Positions 10,201 through 19,391 of a stretch of DNA of 64,000 bases are shown in pieces (position 1 is the first letter of the stretch; each line of letters opens with the position of its first letter). A program made the position numbers and the translations under genes. The DNA is from Rhodococcus sp. H36-A4 (GTDB lineage: Bacteria; Actinomycetota; Actinomycetes; Mycobacteriales; Mycobacteriaceae): assembly GCF_027158005.1 (NCBI RefSeq), contig NZ_JAPVLQ010000002.1, positions 248,001-312,000 on the forward strand, given 5' to 3'. A model generated the notes under the pieces. The model worked only from the letters and a program-made list of their open reading frames with translations, was not told the DNA's origin and ran no database searches.

Positions 10201-11387
10201 AGCCGCGGCATGATGGCGGTAAGAACGGTGACGCCGAGGATGCCGTAGGGAAGTTGAAGCAGGATCCAGGCCTGGGAGTAGATCGCCGGGCCCGCGGCGT
10301 CTGCTTCGGCGGAAATCCTGGTGGCGAACACGAGCCCCGCCTGGCTGATGACGACGTAGAGGATGATCGCGGCAGCCATACCGCCGAAGGTCTTGAGCCT
10401 GGCGTCGATTCCCCATAGCGGTCGAAGGTCGATCTTTTCTCGACGCAGTGCCGGGATCAGTGCTACGACCTGCGTGATCACACCTGCGGTGACACCCAGC
10501 CCGAGGATGAGGACGTGTGGGTCACTGATCTGCACCGGATCGAGGGAGATCTCCCCCGGCACGAAGAAGTAGAGGGAGAAGATCCCCAGCACCACCAGGT
10601 TGTTCCAGACCGGGGCCCACGCGCCGGGTCGGAAATTCTGGCGCGTGTTCAGAACGGCGGTCAGCAAGCCCGAGAGTCCGTAGAACAGGATGGCAGGCAA
10701 CAGCAGGTACGACAGCGCGGTGGTCAGATCGCTGCTGACCTTGGCGTTCTCGTCGATCAACATGCGGCTGAGCAGGGGTGCACTGATAGTGGCGATCAAG
10801 GCGACGATGGCCAGCATCGAGAATGCGATGGTGAAAAGCCGTCGAACGAACGACGCTCCGCCGTCGGCATCCTCCATCTCGGCGCGAACCAGAACCGGAA
10901 CGACGATGGCGCTGAGCACGGCACCGAGAACCAGTTCGGAGATCATGTTGGGGAGGATCGTCGCGGAGGTGAACGAACTCGCGATCGCGCCGCCGAGAAT
11001 CCCCAGCATGACGATCTGCTTGAAGAACCCGGTGATGCGGCTGACGAGCGTTGCGATCGCGATGGACCCCGTCGCGGCCATCAGGGAGCTCTGTTGCTTT
11101 TTGGGGGCCGACGGCTCGACCGGACCGGGACTGCGCGTCGCCTCCGCGATGGGCGGGTAGTCCTCGTCGCGAAATCGAGGAATCAATTGAGTGACGGAAT
11201 TGTCGGGGGCAGGCCCACCATCCGGGGACGGCGGTGCTGGATAGCTCCGCATCTCCCGGAACGGATCACGGGGAGCCGGTTCGCGTTCCCAGGGTGCCGC
11301 AGACGGCTCCAGAGTTCGTCGGAAGACCTGGGCCGCGGGCAGCCGCGTGCGTGGGACGTCCCCCTCGTACGGGATGTTCCCGGTCAT
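7257..11387 (-). CDS. murJ: Lipid II flippase MurJ with pseudokinase and discoidin-like domains
   Basis: 1376-aa multidomain protein like mycobacterial MviN (Rv3910). Residues about 100-630 form the MVIN/MurJ multi-pass core (SSLMAATGSIAIATLVSRITGF...), followed by a long disordered Pro/Ser/Lys/Glu-rich linker (about 640-870). A kinase-fold domain spans about 874-1122 but lacks the ATP-binding lysine (VALTFVD) and an HRD catalytic motif, so it is a pseudokinase; in mycobacteria this part binds FhaA when phosphorylated. One membrane segment (about 1167-1192) leads to an external discoidin/NPCBM-like domain (1232-1376). The ATG overlaps the stop of the upstream DUF6049 gene (ATGA), so the two are translationally coupled. 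Confidence 0.96.
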   Translation of the reverse strand: MTGNIPYEGDVPRTRLPAAQVFRRTLEPSAAPWEREPAPRDPFREMRSYPAPPSPDGGPAPDNSVTQLIPRFRDEDYPPIAEATRSPGPVEPSAPKKQQSSLMAATGSIAIATLVSRITGFFKQIVMLGILGGAIASSFTSATILPNMISELVLGAVLSAIVVPVLVRAEMEDADGGASFVRRLFTIAFSMLAIVALIATISAPLLSRMLIDENAKVSSDLTTALSYLLLPAILFYGLSGLLTAVLNTRQNFRPGAWAPVWNNLVVLGIFSLYFFVPGEISLDPVQISDPHVLILGLGVTAGVITQVVALIPALRREKIDLRPLWGIDARLKTFGGMAAAIILYVVISQAGLVFATRISAEADAAGPAIYSQAWILLQLPYGILGVTVLTAIMPRLSRNAADGDTPAVVDDLSVATRLTLVALVPIVVFLTFAGPWVGEALFGFGNFADDASRLGEAVSWSAFTLIPYALVLIHLRVFYAREQAWTPTWIILGITGVKIALSALAPMLARNDEQVVLILGVANGLGFVIGACIGGFLLHRSLGNLRMINIGKTIWMVLLASAAGGTAMLAIDRIADLGNITDALGAVGAMLRVGVCAVLMLSITFGILWFGRIPEVLAVTVAVSKLVRRFRGKSIATPDPTRTADIDATEHIPVVRSGPAWENSSRQLPYPGPRQTGTPYTSGQPAAPPPLRHATGRYVGQLGAETREGVRVTDDDVAGGPAESAVNGTERNAGGVEVDDRAKDASGKLESSKATTPTTPTKMPSPFKKPSPTEAQPSKEVDATEATTSEASAEQKAKPAKDDSKDTPAAGKVVSGAADEASTTAAVKSPRGVAHDTGAAPVGSPSLPPVGPGSEPARSLRGPKLIPGASVAGGRYRLLTPHGGSRGLKFWQAHDVKLDREVALTFVDADQQASSLSPDRPEGPQAILSRTLRLGRINSPGLARVLDVVRGSSGGIVVAEWTPGRSLREMADTVPSPTGAARAIKALAAAAEAAHRSGGALSIDHPDRVRISSSGNAVLAFPATLADADPGSDVRGLGAMLYALITARWPLADAVGKTPGSDSDSSPRSVGGMRPADRDASGNAIEPRRIRPDVPFEISAVAVRALEQNSGIRTAATVQHVLDQAAVINDKTDLMPALRLGQRAPGATGHSLADPAEIAAQQLRSKRTNIALVVLGALTVIVLGFAGYWLFTFLAGDSSDEPLTQQDFGLTTSVTAPAAPGAEDVAPPAAVAPTAIDSVEVFSPQGSADNAGSASNAIDGNPSSTWTTDAYFQPFPSLKEGVGLLATLPSSQVLTSAFVNSPSPGTVVEIRSAPSDSASLSDTTVIGQATLGNGVTDIPLTVSEPTTHVLLWITGLGNDDGRNQSTIADFGFTAQP

Positions 11388-13771
11388 GGTCGTTCGTACC
11401 CTTCGTCGGCCGGGTCGGGTTGATCCCTGAACCTGTGCCACAGTCGGCGTCCGGCAAGCAGTAGCAACAGAACACCTGCGCAGACGGTAATGATGGCCAG
11501 CGCTTGTCCGTACGCATTCGACCGTACGGACACTGTCGACGCTTCGCCCAATTGCTGCCCGTCGAGGGTGGTCAACGAAAAATCGACGGACAAGTTGCGG
11601 CTGTCGTCGACCTCAGCCGGAACGGTGATCGTACGGCTACCTCGAGGTGGAAGCGCGGTGGCACCGACGTCGGTGATGCGCATCTCGGGAGGTGCATCGA
11701 CATCCAACCGCACGTTGATGCCTACCGGCAGATCGTTCTGTGCGACCAGAAGCAGCGGACTCTGCTCCGAAGCCAACGTGTAGACCCCGCCGGGGGCGAG
11801 GACCGTCACCGCGTCGAACAGTGCGTCGACGCCTGCCTCGGAACTGCTGGTTCGAATATTCGCCATCTCGGCTGCAGCGGCGGGATCGGTGTCCTTACCT
11901 GCCGAGGTGAGCGCGCGCAGCAAGTCTTCCTTCAGCGGCGCCGTGTACAGCCGGGGTGTCAACGGCAGTTGAGGGTCATCGACCAGAGATCCGGCCAACG
12001 ACTCGATCCGACCACTCTGGACGCGCACACGGTCCTCGGTGTTGGTGTCCCTGCCGAACTGCTGCACCGTTCTGGCTTCGACGGGCATTCCGGTAGGCGG
12101 CTCGGCCAGCAATTCGGTGAACGGTCGCGGTGAAGCGAGGCCGGAGCGCAGCATCGAGGAGATCGAAGACAGAATCGCGCCTGGCTCGTCGCCGTCGGCG
12201 CTCCAGTTCTGCGGTGGTGCAATCGTCAAGTTTCGCGGGTTGCCGTTCGGTGGAGTGAGAGCGTGATAGACGACGGCTCCGACGGCGTCCTGCAGTCGGG
12301 CGGTTCGTGAGTCCTGCTCGAGGTCGAAACGTTGATCCTGCGGAGTGAAGTCAGGGGTCGACGGCTCGGACCCGACAGCTGCCAGTGCGGTAGCGGTGGC
12401 TGCGTCGAATACGGAGGCTTTCAACTCGGCGTCGACGCTGCTTCCCCCGGTGACCAGCGCAACCCCGCCTGCCGCTGCGGGGGCCACGCTGTTGTCGGCG
12501 ACGAGGGCCGTCCGGGGTCCGACGGAACGCACCGTTGCCGCAGCGCGGGCGCCGAGTTGGCCGGAAGAACTCCAGACGACGTCGGGGACCGAGGTCACTC
12601 CGAGGATCGAGTCCACGATGGTCGACGGAGAGTCGAGCGCACTCGATACCAGTGATGCATCGCCGACATTGCCGAGTGCGTCGAGATCGACCTGGGCGAA
12701 GGGAACGGCGGTGACGCACATCGAATTGGCCAGTGGCTCGAGCCGGGAAAGCCAACTTGCGGCAGCGTCTCTTCCGGTCCCGTCGCGGGCCGAGCCACGT
12801 GGATCGGCCGGATCGTCGACCACCAGATAACCCCGAGCCATATTGGCGACGGTGACCAGGAGGTCGGGATCGATCGCCAGGCACATGCTGTCGGCGAGGC
12901 GATTCTCCGGATCGAGTTGGTCACTCGTGGCGTACTCGACGGCTGCAAGTAGCTTGTCCAGTCGACCACCCGTCGCGAGTTCTTCGGCGAGCTCGTCGTC
13001 GACGAGTCGGACCTTGTCCTCGAGCGACCCTGGGATACCGGCAGCGAGTCGGGGCTTGTCCGCCAGCGGCCACATCACTGTCGTCGCTATCGGGCTCGAC
13101 GTGCTCGGTGGAAGCGCGATGGCGTCGGGAGCCGTCGGGTCTGTCGCGGTCGGATCACGCGGGACTCCGGCTACGGGCAGCAAGAAGCGGGCGTCGTCGA
13201 GTCTCGCGGTGCCGCCGTACTCGGGTGTGCCGTTGACGTTGAGAAGAAGCGGGTAGACCCCTGGTGCATCGATTCCCAGCGAGGGCCCTTGGGTGCTTCG
13301 CAGCGGTAGCGACACTACGAATTGGGTGCTCGCACCCCGCTCGAGGCTCTCTGCGACGTCCTGGAACTCCCCGACCGCCCCGAACTGCTCTTGTTCGAGC
13401 GTCAGCGACGTTCGCAGCTCCTCGGACCGGTCGACGGCGTCAGCGCCCTGCATGCGGACGCTGATGTCGTCGACGCGTCGGTCGCCGGTGTTGGTGACGG
13501 TGGCGCGCACGGTCACGAACGGTTCGCTGGTGGTGGTGACGGTGGCGGGTGCGACGGTGTCGATGGACAGTTGGAGGAACTGAGTGCCCCGGCGAGTCTC
13601 GGGGAGGTCGCTGTCTTCCGATTGGTAGGTGAGATCCGCCGACGTCGACGGGTCGCTGTTCCACGGCTCCTGCGCGATCGCCGTTGCCGGCGTCAAGGCA
13701 GCAGCCGGCGCGAGGACAAGCAGGAATGCGGTCAATGCCGCCGCAGTGACCCTGGTACGCCGCACGATCAC
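11384..13771 (-). CDS. DUF6049 family envelope protein (Rv3909-like)
   Basis: 795-aa exported protein. A signal peptide ([19 protein letters not shown], cleavage near AIAQ) is followed by a large extracellular part, and one C-terminal membrane helix (about 752-775, [20 protein letters not shown]) with a short basic tail. An Ig-like region ([19 protein letters not shown]) lies near the N-terminus. Its GTG start overlaps the mutT4 stop (GTGA) with AAGGAG upstream, and its own stop overlaps murJ, so it is coupled on both sides. Position between mutT4 and murJ is that of Rv3909. The role is unknown; envelope assembly with MurJ is an inference from conserved linkage. Confidence 0.92.
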   Translation of the reverse strand: MIVRRTRVTAAALTAFLLVLAPAAALTPATAIAQEPWNSDPSTSADLTYQSEDSDLPETRRGTQFLQLSIDTVAPATVTTTSEPFVTVRATVTNTGDRRVDDISVRMQGADAVDRSEELRTSLTLEQEQFGAVGEFQDVAESLERGASTQFVVSLPLRSTQGPSLGIDAPGVYPLLLNVNGTPEYGGTARLDDARFLLPVAGVPRDPTATDPTAPDAIALPPSTSSPIATTVMWPLADKPRLAAGIPGSLEDKVRLVDDELAEELATGGRLDKLLAAVEYATSDQLDPENRLADSMCLAIDPDLLVTVANMARGYLVVDDPADPRGSARDGTGRDAAASWLSRLEPLANSMCVTAVPFAQVDLDALGNVGDASLVSSALDSPSTIVDSILGVTSVPDVVWSSSGQLGARAAATVRSVGPRTALVADNSVAPAAAGGVALVTGGSSVDAELKASVFDAATATALAAVGSEPSTPDFTPQDQRFDLEQDSRTARLQDAVGAVVYHALTPPNGNPRNLTIAPPQNWSADGDEPGAILSSISSMLRSGLASPRPFTELLAEPPTGMPVEARTVQQFGRDTNTEDRVRVQSGRIESLAGSLVDDPQLPLTPRLYTAPLKEDLLRALTSAGKDTDPAAAAEMANIRTSSSEAGVDALFDAVTVLAPGGVYTLASEQSPLLLVAQNDLPVGINVRLDVDAPPEMRITDVGATALPPRGSRTITVPAEVDDSRNLSVDFSLTTLDGQQLGEASTVSVRSNAYGQALAIITVCAGVLLLLLAGRRLWHRFRDQPDPADEGYERP

Positions 13772-14349
13772 TCCTTGCCGGTGGCGGTAGCGCCAGGTGT
13801 ATTGGGAGGGCTGGGTCGATGCATGTCCTCGATCAGCCGATCGGCGATGGCGGCCAGTTTTCGTTCGTCGGCATACGCGAGTCGCGACTGGAGTTCGCTG
13901 AGCGGGACCCAGGCCACTTCGGTGACCTCGATGTCTTCGTCGGAGAGTTCGCCGCCGAGGAAACGGAGCAGGTAGTGGTGGACGGTCTTGTGGACGCGGC
14001 GACCTTCGGTGACGAACCAGTAGTCGATACTTCCCAGCGTCGCCAGGACCGAACCCCGGATTCCGGTTTCTTCGGCTACTTCACGCATGGCGGTCTGCTC
14101 GGCTGTCTCGCCCTGTTCGATATGGCCCTTCGGAAGCGACCACAGCAGCCGACCTCGGCGATCGGTGCGTCCGATGAGAGCGGCGCAGCGTTTCTCGGGT
14201 GGGCCGTCGAGACCGTCCACGACCAGGCCACCGGCAGAAGTTTCCCGCACTGTGCGGAGTTTGGGCTTGTCGCTGTCGACGCGTGCGTTTCGCCGCCGCG
14301 GGTTGCGGCGGCTCCTGTTCGCACGTTCGCCAGCAGACACCCAATCCAT
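13768..14349 (-). CDS. mutT4: NUDIX hydrolase MutT4-like
   Basis: 193-aa NUDIX enzyme; the Nudix box is [23 protein letters not shown], matching GX5EX7REUXEEXGU. The N-terminus is rich in arginine (RRNPRRRN) before the fold begins at [15 protein letters not shown]. Nudix enzymes cleave nucleoside diphosphates linked to another moiety; the substrate cannot be read from sequence. It is first in the minus-strand block leading to murJ and is divergent from pcnA, as Rv3908 is from Rv3907c. Confidence 0.94.
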   Translation of the reverse strand: MDWVSAGERANRSRRNPRRRNARVDSDKPKLRTVRETSAGGLVVDGLDGPPEKRCAALIGRTDRRGRLLWSLPKGHIEQGETAEQTAMREVAEETGIRGSVLATLGSIDYWFVTEGRRVHKTVHHYLLRFLGGELSDEDIEVTEVAWVPLSELQSRLAYADERKLAAIADRLIEDMHRPSPPNTPGATATGKE

Positions 14350-14421
14350 AGTAGTTGGAAAAATGGGGCGATCTCTCCTCCCGCACCGAGACGGGCGTAC
14401 TCATGATCACGACCTCTCGCC

Positions 14422-14427
14422 TAGGCT
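14422..14427 (+). promoter_or_regulatory. -10 element for leaderless pcnA
   Basis: TAGGCT ends 8 nt before the GTG at 14436 and there is no Shine-Dalgarno sequence between, so transcription should begin at or next to the start codon. Confidence 0.5.
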
Positions 14428-14435
14428 CTATCAAC

Positions 14436-15911
14436 GTGGCCGAACAGTCTCCAACTCCCCGACACTCCGACGCGAGCGACGACCGGCGGGAAAGACTGAT
14501 GGAAGCGGCTACGTCGACCCTCGGAGAGTTGTCCGGCGTGTTGAGCCCGCTTGCCGATCGCTTCGCTGCTCACGGGCACGAGCTGTACTTGGTCGGTGGC
14601 AGTGTCCGCGACGCGGTCCTTGGCCGGTTGTCCGGCGATTTGGACTTCACGACCGACGCGCGCCCCGAGGTGGTGCAGCAGTTGCTGTCCGGCTGGGCCG
14701 ACAATCAATGGGACACCGGCATCGCGTTCGGCACGATCAGTGCCGCGAAGGACGATCAGCTCATCGAGATCACCACCTTCCGAACCGACTCGTACGACCA
14801 GGTCTCGCGCAACCCGCAGGTTCGGTACGGAACCAGCCTCGAGGAAGACCTGATCCGCCGCGATTTCACCGTCAATGCCATGGCGGTTCGGCTCGGCCCG
14901 GACGGGTTGCAGGAGTTCGTCGATCCGCTCGGCGGGATGGACGCATTGCTCGAGGGGCTTCTCGATACGCCGTCCACGCCTGAGAAGTCGTTCAACGACG
15001 ACCCGTTGCGGATGTTGCGCGGTGCGCGGTTCGTCTCGCAGCTCGGCTTCACGCTGATGCCGCGCGTGCACGAGGCCATTTCGAACATGGCGGGTCAGAT
15101 CGAACGCATCACCGCTGAACGCGTCCAGGTGGAGCTCGACAAGTTGCTACTCGGCGAGTACCCCATCGACGGTATCGACGTGATGTGCGAGACGGGTCTC
15201 GCGGCGTACGTGCTGCCGGAGGTGCCGGCGATGAAGCTCGAGATCGACGAGCACCACCAGCACAAAGATGTGTACTGGCATTCGTTGACGGTGTTGCAGC
15301 AGGCCATCGATCTCGAGGACGGTGACCCCGACCTGGTATTACGTTGGGCTGCACTACTTCACGACATCGGTAAGCCGGACACGCGTAAGCACGAGCCGGC
15401 CGGTGGTGTCAGCTTCCACCACCACGAGGTCGTCGGGTCGAAAATGGTGCGCAAACGGATGCGCGCGCTGAAGTACTCGAAGAGAATGATCGACGACGTC
15501 TCGCAGTTGGTATTTCTGCACCTTCGATTCCACGGCTACGGCAAGGGGCAGTGGACCGATTCCGCGGTCCGACGCTATGTCACGGACGCGGGAGAGCTAC
15601 TTCCTCAGCTGCACAAGCTCGTTCGCGCCGACAGCACCACCAGGAACAAGCGTCGAGCGGCGGCGTTGCAGGCGACGTACGACGATCTGGAGGAGCGGAT
15701 CGCGCGTCTCGCCGAGCAGGAGGATCTGGCCAGAGTGCGCCCGGATCTCGACGGCAACGCCATTATGGACTTGCTCGGTATCACGGCCGGACCGGACGTC
15801 GGGAAGGCCTGGAAGTTCCTCAAGGAATTGCGGCTCGATCACGGACCACTCCCCCGTGAGCAGGCAGAGGCCGCGCTACTCGAGTGGTGGAAGACGCAAT
15901 CGGTCAGTTGA
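14436..15911 (+). CDS. pcnA: CCA tRNA nucleotidyltransferase (PcnA)
   Basis: 491-aa class II CCA-adding enzyme acting on tRNA 3' ends. The nucleotidyltransferase head shows ELYLVGGSVRDAVLG and DLDFTTDARP (catalytic Asp pair), followed by RRDFTVNAMAVR and DDPLRMLRGARFVSQLGF. An HD domain follows (ALLHDIGKPDTRKHEP, FHHHEVVG). Close to Rv3907c throughout. The GTG at 14436 is favoured because a TAGGCT -10 element sits 8 nt upstream; a further ATG at 14403 is the alternative. The last 8 nt overlap the convergent DUF4185 gene. Confidence 0.96.
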   Translation: MAEQSPTPRHSDASDDRRERLMEAATSTLGELSGVLSPLADRFAAHGHELYLVGGSVRDAVLGRLSGDLDFTTDARPEVVQQLLSGWADNQWDTGIAFGTISAAKDDQLIEITTFRTDSYDQVSRNPQVRYGTSLEEDLIRRDFTVNAMAVRLGPDGLQEFVDPLGGMDALLEGLLDTPSTPEKSFNDDPLRMLRGARFVSQLGFTLMPRVHEAISNMAGQIERITAERVQVELDKLLLGEYPIDGIDVMCETGLAAYVLPEVPAMKLEIDEHHQHKDVYWHSLTVLQQAIDLEDGDPDLVLRWAALLHDIGKPDTRKHEPAGGVSFHHHEVVGSKMVRKRMRALKYSKRMIDDVSQLVFLHLRFHGYGKGQWTDSAVRRYVTDAGELLPQLHKLVRADSTTRNKRRAAALQATYDDLEERIARLAEQEDLARVRPDLDGNAIMDLLGITAGPDVGKAWKFLKELRLDHGPLPREQAEAALLEWWKTQSVS

Positions 15912-17409
15912 GGTCGGCCTTCATCAGGTACACGTTGTAGCTGTCCCATTCCGATATCGCGAAATACAGCTCTCCGTCCTTCGACCACGGATGCATGAAT
16001 CCACCGTAGGCTTTCGGGTACTCCGCAGTCCGAACCAGAGTCGACGGCGCGGTCCACTCTCCTTGCGGTGAATTCGCTTCGCGGAGAACGATATTACCGG
16101 CGATCGGATCGAGGTAGGTCATCTGCCACAGGCCGTCGTGGAAGCGGACCGACAGTTCGGCGGAGATGCCGTCGGCGATCGGGGTCGCCTCGTTGGAGTC
16201 CACCGGCGCCCAGGTGCCGTCGACCCAGTATTGGTAGGCGGTCTTGTCGAGGACCTCGCCCTTCGGCACTCGGGCCAAGCCGACCGTGCCGATCCGGCCA
16301 TTGACGGTGCCGAACATGTAGACGAAGTCTCCGGCGGGAACCATGGTGGACACCTGGAACTTGGAGAAGCCGAACATGTTGTCCCACCGGGCATATGGGT
16401 CTTTGACCCAGGTGGAACCGTTGTCGTCGGAGTAGGCGATGCCGCCGTAGTTGGTCCACCACATACCCGGGACGACGCTCCAGCGACGGATGGACATGTA
16501 CGACATGTACTGCCGATCCCCGACGGCGAATCCGGATGTCGGAATGACCGTCGTCTCCCAGTTCTTGATTTTGCGACTGTTGAGAATTTCGGCTGCGTGG
16601 CAACGGGAATCCTGCACCATACTGTCGAGGGTCAGGCCGTCGGACAGGTCGGTGTCGGTGCTGTGGCCGAGGACGTTGCTGCGCCAGTCGTCTCCGCCGA
16701 CGACTCCGTACTCCCAGTTCTTGCCGAAGGAGTCACCGAAGGCGACGGCTACCTCGCCTGGCTTCGATTCCCACATGATGCCGAGGTCGGTGCCCTCGAC
16801 CTGCCAGCGCTTGTCCGTTCTGTTGATCGAACCCTGACCCGTCATCTGCGAGATCACCGAGACGTTCCCCACCAGAGGCTGTTTCGGCGCTGGAGAAGTC
16901 GGGCCCGCCTCGGCTGGATTCACGACGGCTGGATTCACGACGGCGGGTGCTGCGGGTACCTGCGGTGCTGCGAGCGGGCCGGGGATGGGAATGGGGATGG
17001 TTTCCGGTTGCGGCTCGATCTCGATGCGTGGGAACGGGAGATGTGCAGATCCGGTCGCGGCGACGGGTTCTTCGGTCGTGGCGGTGAGATCGGGGCACGG
17101 ATCCATGCATGGATCGGGTAGCGGGTCCGCGTCGACTCGGGTGTTGTCGGGTTCGGGATCGGGGACCGGTACCAGTTCGACGGAGGGGTACGGCACCGGA
17201 ATGACGAACTTGTCCGGCAACGACGGTATCGGCGGCAGCACGGGCGGAGCGTTGGGATCGACTGGCTCGGGTGGATAGTCCTTGGGATCGAAGCCGGTCT
17301 CTCCGCACTGGTTGACCGGGGCGGGCGGGGCCGCATTCGCCGGTGCTGCCAGCACGCTGCTCGATACGAGTGCGAGCGCGCATCCCACGACGATCGATCG
17401 GGCACGCAT
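15904..17409 (-). CDS. Secreted DUF4185 domain protein
   Basis: 501-aa exported protein: signal peptide (RSIVVGCALALVSSSVLAAPANA), then a proline-rich segment (about 30-185, with PNAPPVLPPIPSLP and a short VVNPA duplication) and a C-terminal DUF4185 domain (about 200-500) resembling sialidase-like beta-propellers (GIAYSDDNGSTWVKD, VAVAFGDSFG). Cysteines in CMDPCPD and elsewhere could form disulfides. The ATG at 17409 starts directly at the signal peptide. Enzymatic function is unknown; the propeller may act on or bind cell-wall glycans, which is only an inference. Confidence 0.9.
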   Translation of the reverse strand: MRARSIVVGCALALVSSSVLAAPANAAPPAPVNQCGETGFDPKDYPPEPVDPNAPPVLPPIPSLPDKFVIPVPYPSVELVPVPDPEPDNTRVDADPLPDPCMDPCPDLTATTEEPVAATGSAHLPFPRIEIEPQPETIPIPIPGPLAAPQVPAAPAVVNPAVVNPAEAGPTSPAPKQPLVGNVSVISQMTGQGSINRTDKRWQVEGTDLGIMWESKPGEVAVAFGDSFGKNWEYGVVGGDDWRSNVLGHSTDTDLSDGLTLDSMVQDSRCHAAEILNSRKIKNWETTVIPTSGFAVGDRQYMSYMSIRRWSVVPGMWWTNYGGIAYSDDNGSTWVKDPYARWDNMFGFSKFQVSTMVPAGDFVYMFGTVNGRIGTVGLARVPKGEVLDKTAYQYWVDGTWAPVDSNEATPIADGISAELSVRFHDGLWQMTYLDPIAGNIVLREANSPQGEWTAPSTLVRTAEYPKAYGGFMHPWSKDGELYFAISEWDSYNVYLMKADLN

Positions 17410-17465
17410 CTTCGTCCTTTGGGCCGGCGACAACGGAACAGACCGTGCGGTCCTCGAGCAAGGTA

Positions 17466-18776
17466 TCACTGTGACGAGCGGCGAGCACGACGGTTGTTGA
17501 GGGTGACGGCGAGCAGGCCCAGCATGTAGACCACCACTCCGGCGTAGACGACGGCGTGCGCCGACGTCTCCTCGGCAAGGTCGGTGGAACCGGCGCCCAC
17601 CGCGAAGGCGGCAGCTGCGAGCGAGGCGACGAAGGCGATGTTGAAGACGGTGTCCTGCAGGGCGAAGACGCGTCCGCGATGGTCGTCGTCGATGTCGGTT
17701 TGCATCGATGCATCACCCGTGAGCTTGACGGTTTGTCCAGCGACGCCGAGTAGAAAGGCGCCGAGAAGCAAGCTCGTCTGGGTCATGGTCGCAATGAACG
17801 TCGCCTGGACGGCTGCGGCGAGGATCAAGGCCCCGACGATGGATCGCACTCGCCCGAATCGTGGAAGGACGAACGGGGTCAGGACCGCTGCCAAAAGCAT
17901 TCCCGCTGCTGTTGCGCCCACGGCGATTCCGAAGCCGGCAAGCCCGCCGGGGAGAGAACTCGAGCCTTTCTCGCGCAGGATGAGCACCATGATCAGGGTG
18001 TCGGCACCGAATACGATGCGGTGCGCGCCGATACCTGCCAGCGCCGCCGTGACCTTCGGAGATCGCCACACTGCGGCAGCACCGGATCCGAGGCCTGCGG
18101 CAATATCGGCGATTGCCCGTAGTGCGGCGTGCTCGGTCGGTTCGGCGACTGTGGCAGGCCCGAGTGACTGTGGTGCGAACCGCGCTGCGGCAATCGTTCC
18201 GACGATGGATCCGACTGCCGCCGCGCCGACTGCTATGCCGGAGCCGAGATCTCCCGCTCCGATGAAGCCGATGATCCCGACGGCGGTGCCCGCTCCGGCA
18301 GCGGCGAATCCCGATCCGATGGTCGCGAGCAGTGAATTCATCGGAACCAGCCATGAGGTACGCACCACGTGGGGCAGAGATGCGGATACTCCGGCGAGTA
18401 CGAATCTGCTCAACCCGACTGTGGTGAGCGCCAGCAAGAGCAGCGGGGTCTCGCCACCACCTGTACACAGGAGAAGCGAGGTGGTCGCGATCAGGATCAT
18501 GCGTAGGACGTTGGCCCACAGCAACACCGCGCGCCGATCCCATCGGTCGAGCATCGCGCCCGCGAAGGGGCCGATGACCGAATATGGAACCAGGAGGACG
18601 GCAAATCCAGCGGCAATGGCTACTGGATTGGATTCGCGTTCCGGGTTGAACAGGATCGCTCCGCTGAGCGCGGCTTGGAACAGTCCGTCCCCGAACTGAC
18701 CGGCAAAGCGGATCGCGGTGAGCTTGCCGACGCCGGGCGATGTGCGCAGCCGCATCCGCAATGTTTCTTTACTCAC
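17466..18776 (-). CDS. MFS transporter, Rv0037c-like
   Basis: 436-aa membrane protein with about 12 hydrophobic segments and the MFS signature region GAMLDRWDRRAVLLWANVLR between helices 2 and 3. Substrate unknown. It is near yqgE, as Rv0037c is near Rv0038 in mycobacteria. The GTG at 18776 (MSKETLRMRLRTS) is preferred since TACTGT ends 7 nt upstream, giving a leaderless start; GTG at 18785 and ATG at 18755 are alternatives. Function as a multidrug-type or metabolite exporter is possible but not shown. Confidence 0.9.
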   Translation of the reverse strand: MSKETLRMRLRTSPGVGKLTAIRFAGQFGDGLFQAALSGAILFNPERESNPVAIAAGFAVLLVPYSVIGPFAGAMLDRWDRRAVLLWANVLRMILIATTSLLLCTGGGETPLLLLALTTVGLSRFVLAGVSASLPHVVRTSWLVPMNSLLATIGSGFAAAGAGTAVGIIGFIGAGDLGSGIAVGAAAVGSIVGTIAAARFAPQSLGPATVAEPTEHAALRAIADIAAGLGSGAAAVWRSPKVTAALAGIGAHRIVFGADTLIMVLILREKGSSSLPGGLAGFGIAVGATAAGMLLAAVLTPFVLPRFGRVRSIVGALILAAAVQATFIATMTQTSLLLGAFLLGVAGQTVKLTGDASMQTDIDDDHRGRVFALQDTVFNIAFVASLAAAAFAVGAGSTDLAEETSAHAVVYAGVVVYMLGLLAVTLNNRRARRSSQ

Positions 18777-18783
18777 TCCCCGC

Positions 18784-18789
18784 ACAGTA
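18784..18789 (-). promoter_or_regulatory. -10 element for leaderless MFS gene
   Basis: On the minus strand TACTGT is followed after 7 nt by the GTG at 18776. GGAG is present but directly abuts the GTG, too close to serve as a ribosome binding site. Confidence 0.4.
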
Positions 18790-18822
18790 GCCCAGGGAAG
18801 GGCGCGGCTCAGCCTACGATCG

Positions 18823-19119
18823 TCAGGACACCGGGGTTATGTGGGTCGACTTCCACCACGCGAGAGTGCTCGCTGCCCCTTCCTCGAGTGGAGTGGGATG
18901 GAGGCCCAGGAGCGCTTCGCTTCGGGTGCTGTCGAGCCGGTGGGGGTATTGGAATTGGTAGAGAGTGTCGCCGAGTTCGCGGATCTGCCCGGGGACGACG
19001 CCGAGAGTGCGGATCAGCCAGGCCGGGACTGTGCCGACCCGAGGTGCGTCGACTCCGGCTGCATGGGAGAGGAGTTCGATCCTCTCTCGCTGGGAGACCG
19101 CGGGTGCGGCTGTCCGGAT
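18823..19119 (-). pseudogene. C-terminal remnant of an NAD-dependent epimerase/dehydratase
   Basis: The minus-strand frame ending at 18823 encodes AAPAVSQRERIELLSHAAG, PAWLIRTLGVVPGQIRELG and LDSTRSEALLGLHPTPLEEG, which read as the C-terminal third of an extended SDR sugar-type epimerase. The Rossmann fold with its GxxGxxG motif and the YxxxK site are absent; similarity stops near 19119 and the next bases to the right are in a different, oppositely oriented remnant. No start codon with a ribosome site is present. Most likely a decayed gene left by a deletion. Confidence 0.65.
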
Positions 19120-19124
19120 TGCAC

Positions 19125-19328
19125 CAAAGTTTCGTCGAGGTTCGTAACGAAATGGGCACGAATATGTCCGACAAAGCGCTGGCCCGAGGAGTACTGGTGT
19201 GGGCATCGCTGTTCGGTGCCGTGAGCTTCGACGTCTTCGACCAGTACGGATCGTCGACTTTCAGCACCCGCGACCAGCTGTTCGAGCATCAGTTTGCACT
19301 CTTGGTCGAGCTTGCCGGCCTGATGTAG
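19125..19328 (+). pseudogene. C-terminal remnant of a TetR-family regulator
   Basis: The plus-strand frame ending in TAG at 19328 encodes LARGVLVWASLFGAVSFDVF and RDQLFEHQFALLVELAGLM, which is the typical C-terminal ligand-domain end of TetR regulators (the LFGAVSFELFG motif). There is no N-terminal helix-turn-helix: left of about 19125 the frame runs antisense through the epimerase remnant. With the remnant at 18823-19119 this is best explained by one deletion that removed the 5' halves of a divergent epimerase/TetR pair. Confidence 0.6.
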
Positions 19329-19336
19329 CGCCCGAA

Positions 19337-19358
19337 AACGCATGGCATGCCATGCGTT
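19337..19358. promoter_or_regulatory. Perfect 22-bp palindrome upstream of yqgE
   Basis: AACGCATGGCA followed by its exact reverse complement, with no spacer. An outer pair CCCGA (19331-19335) and TCGGG (19362-19366) extends the dyad. It lies 8 nt after the TetR remnant stop and 33 nt before the yqgE start. It may be an operator for a dimeric regulator or a terminator of the lost tetR gene; there is no T-run. Confidence 0.6.
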
Positions 19359-19391
19359 ACATCGGGTGTTCGGCGGTGCCACAATGACTCC

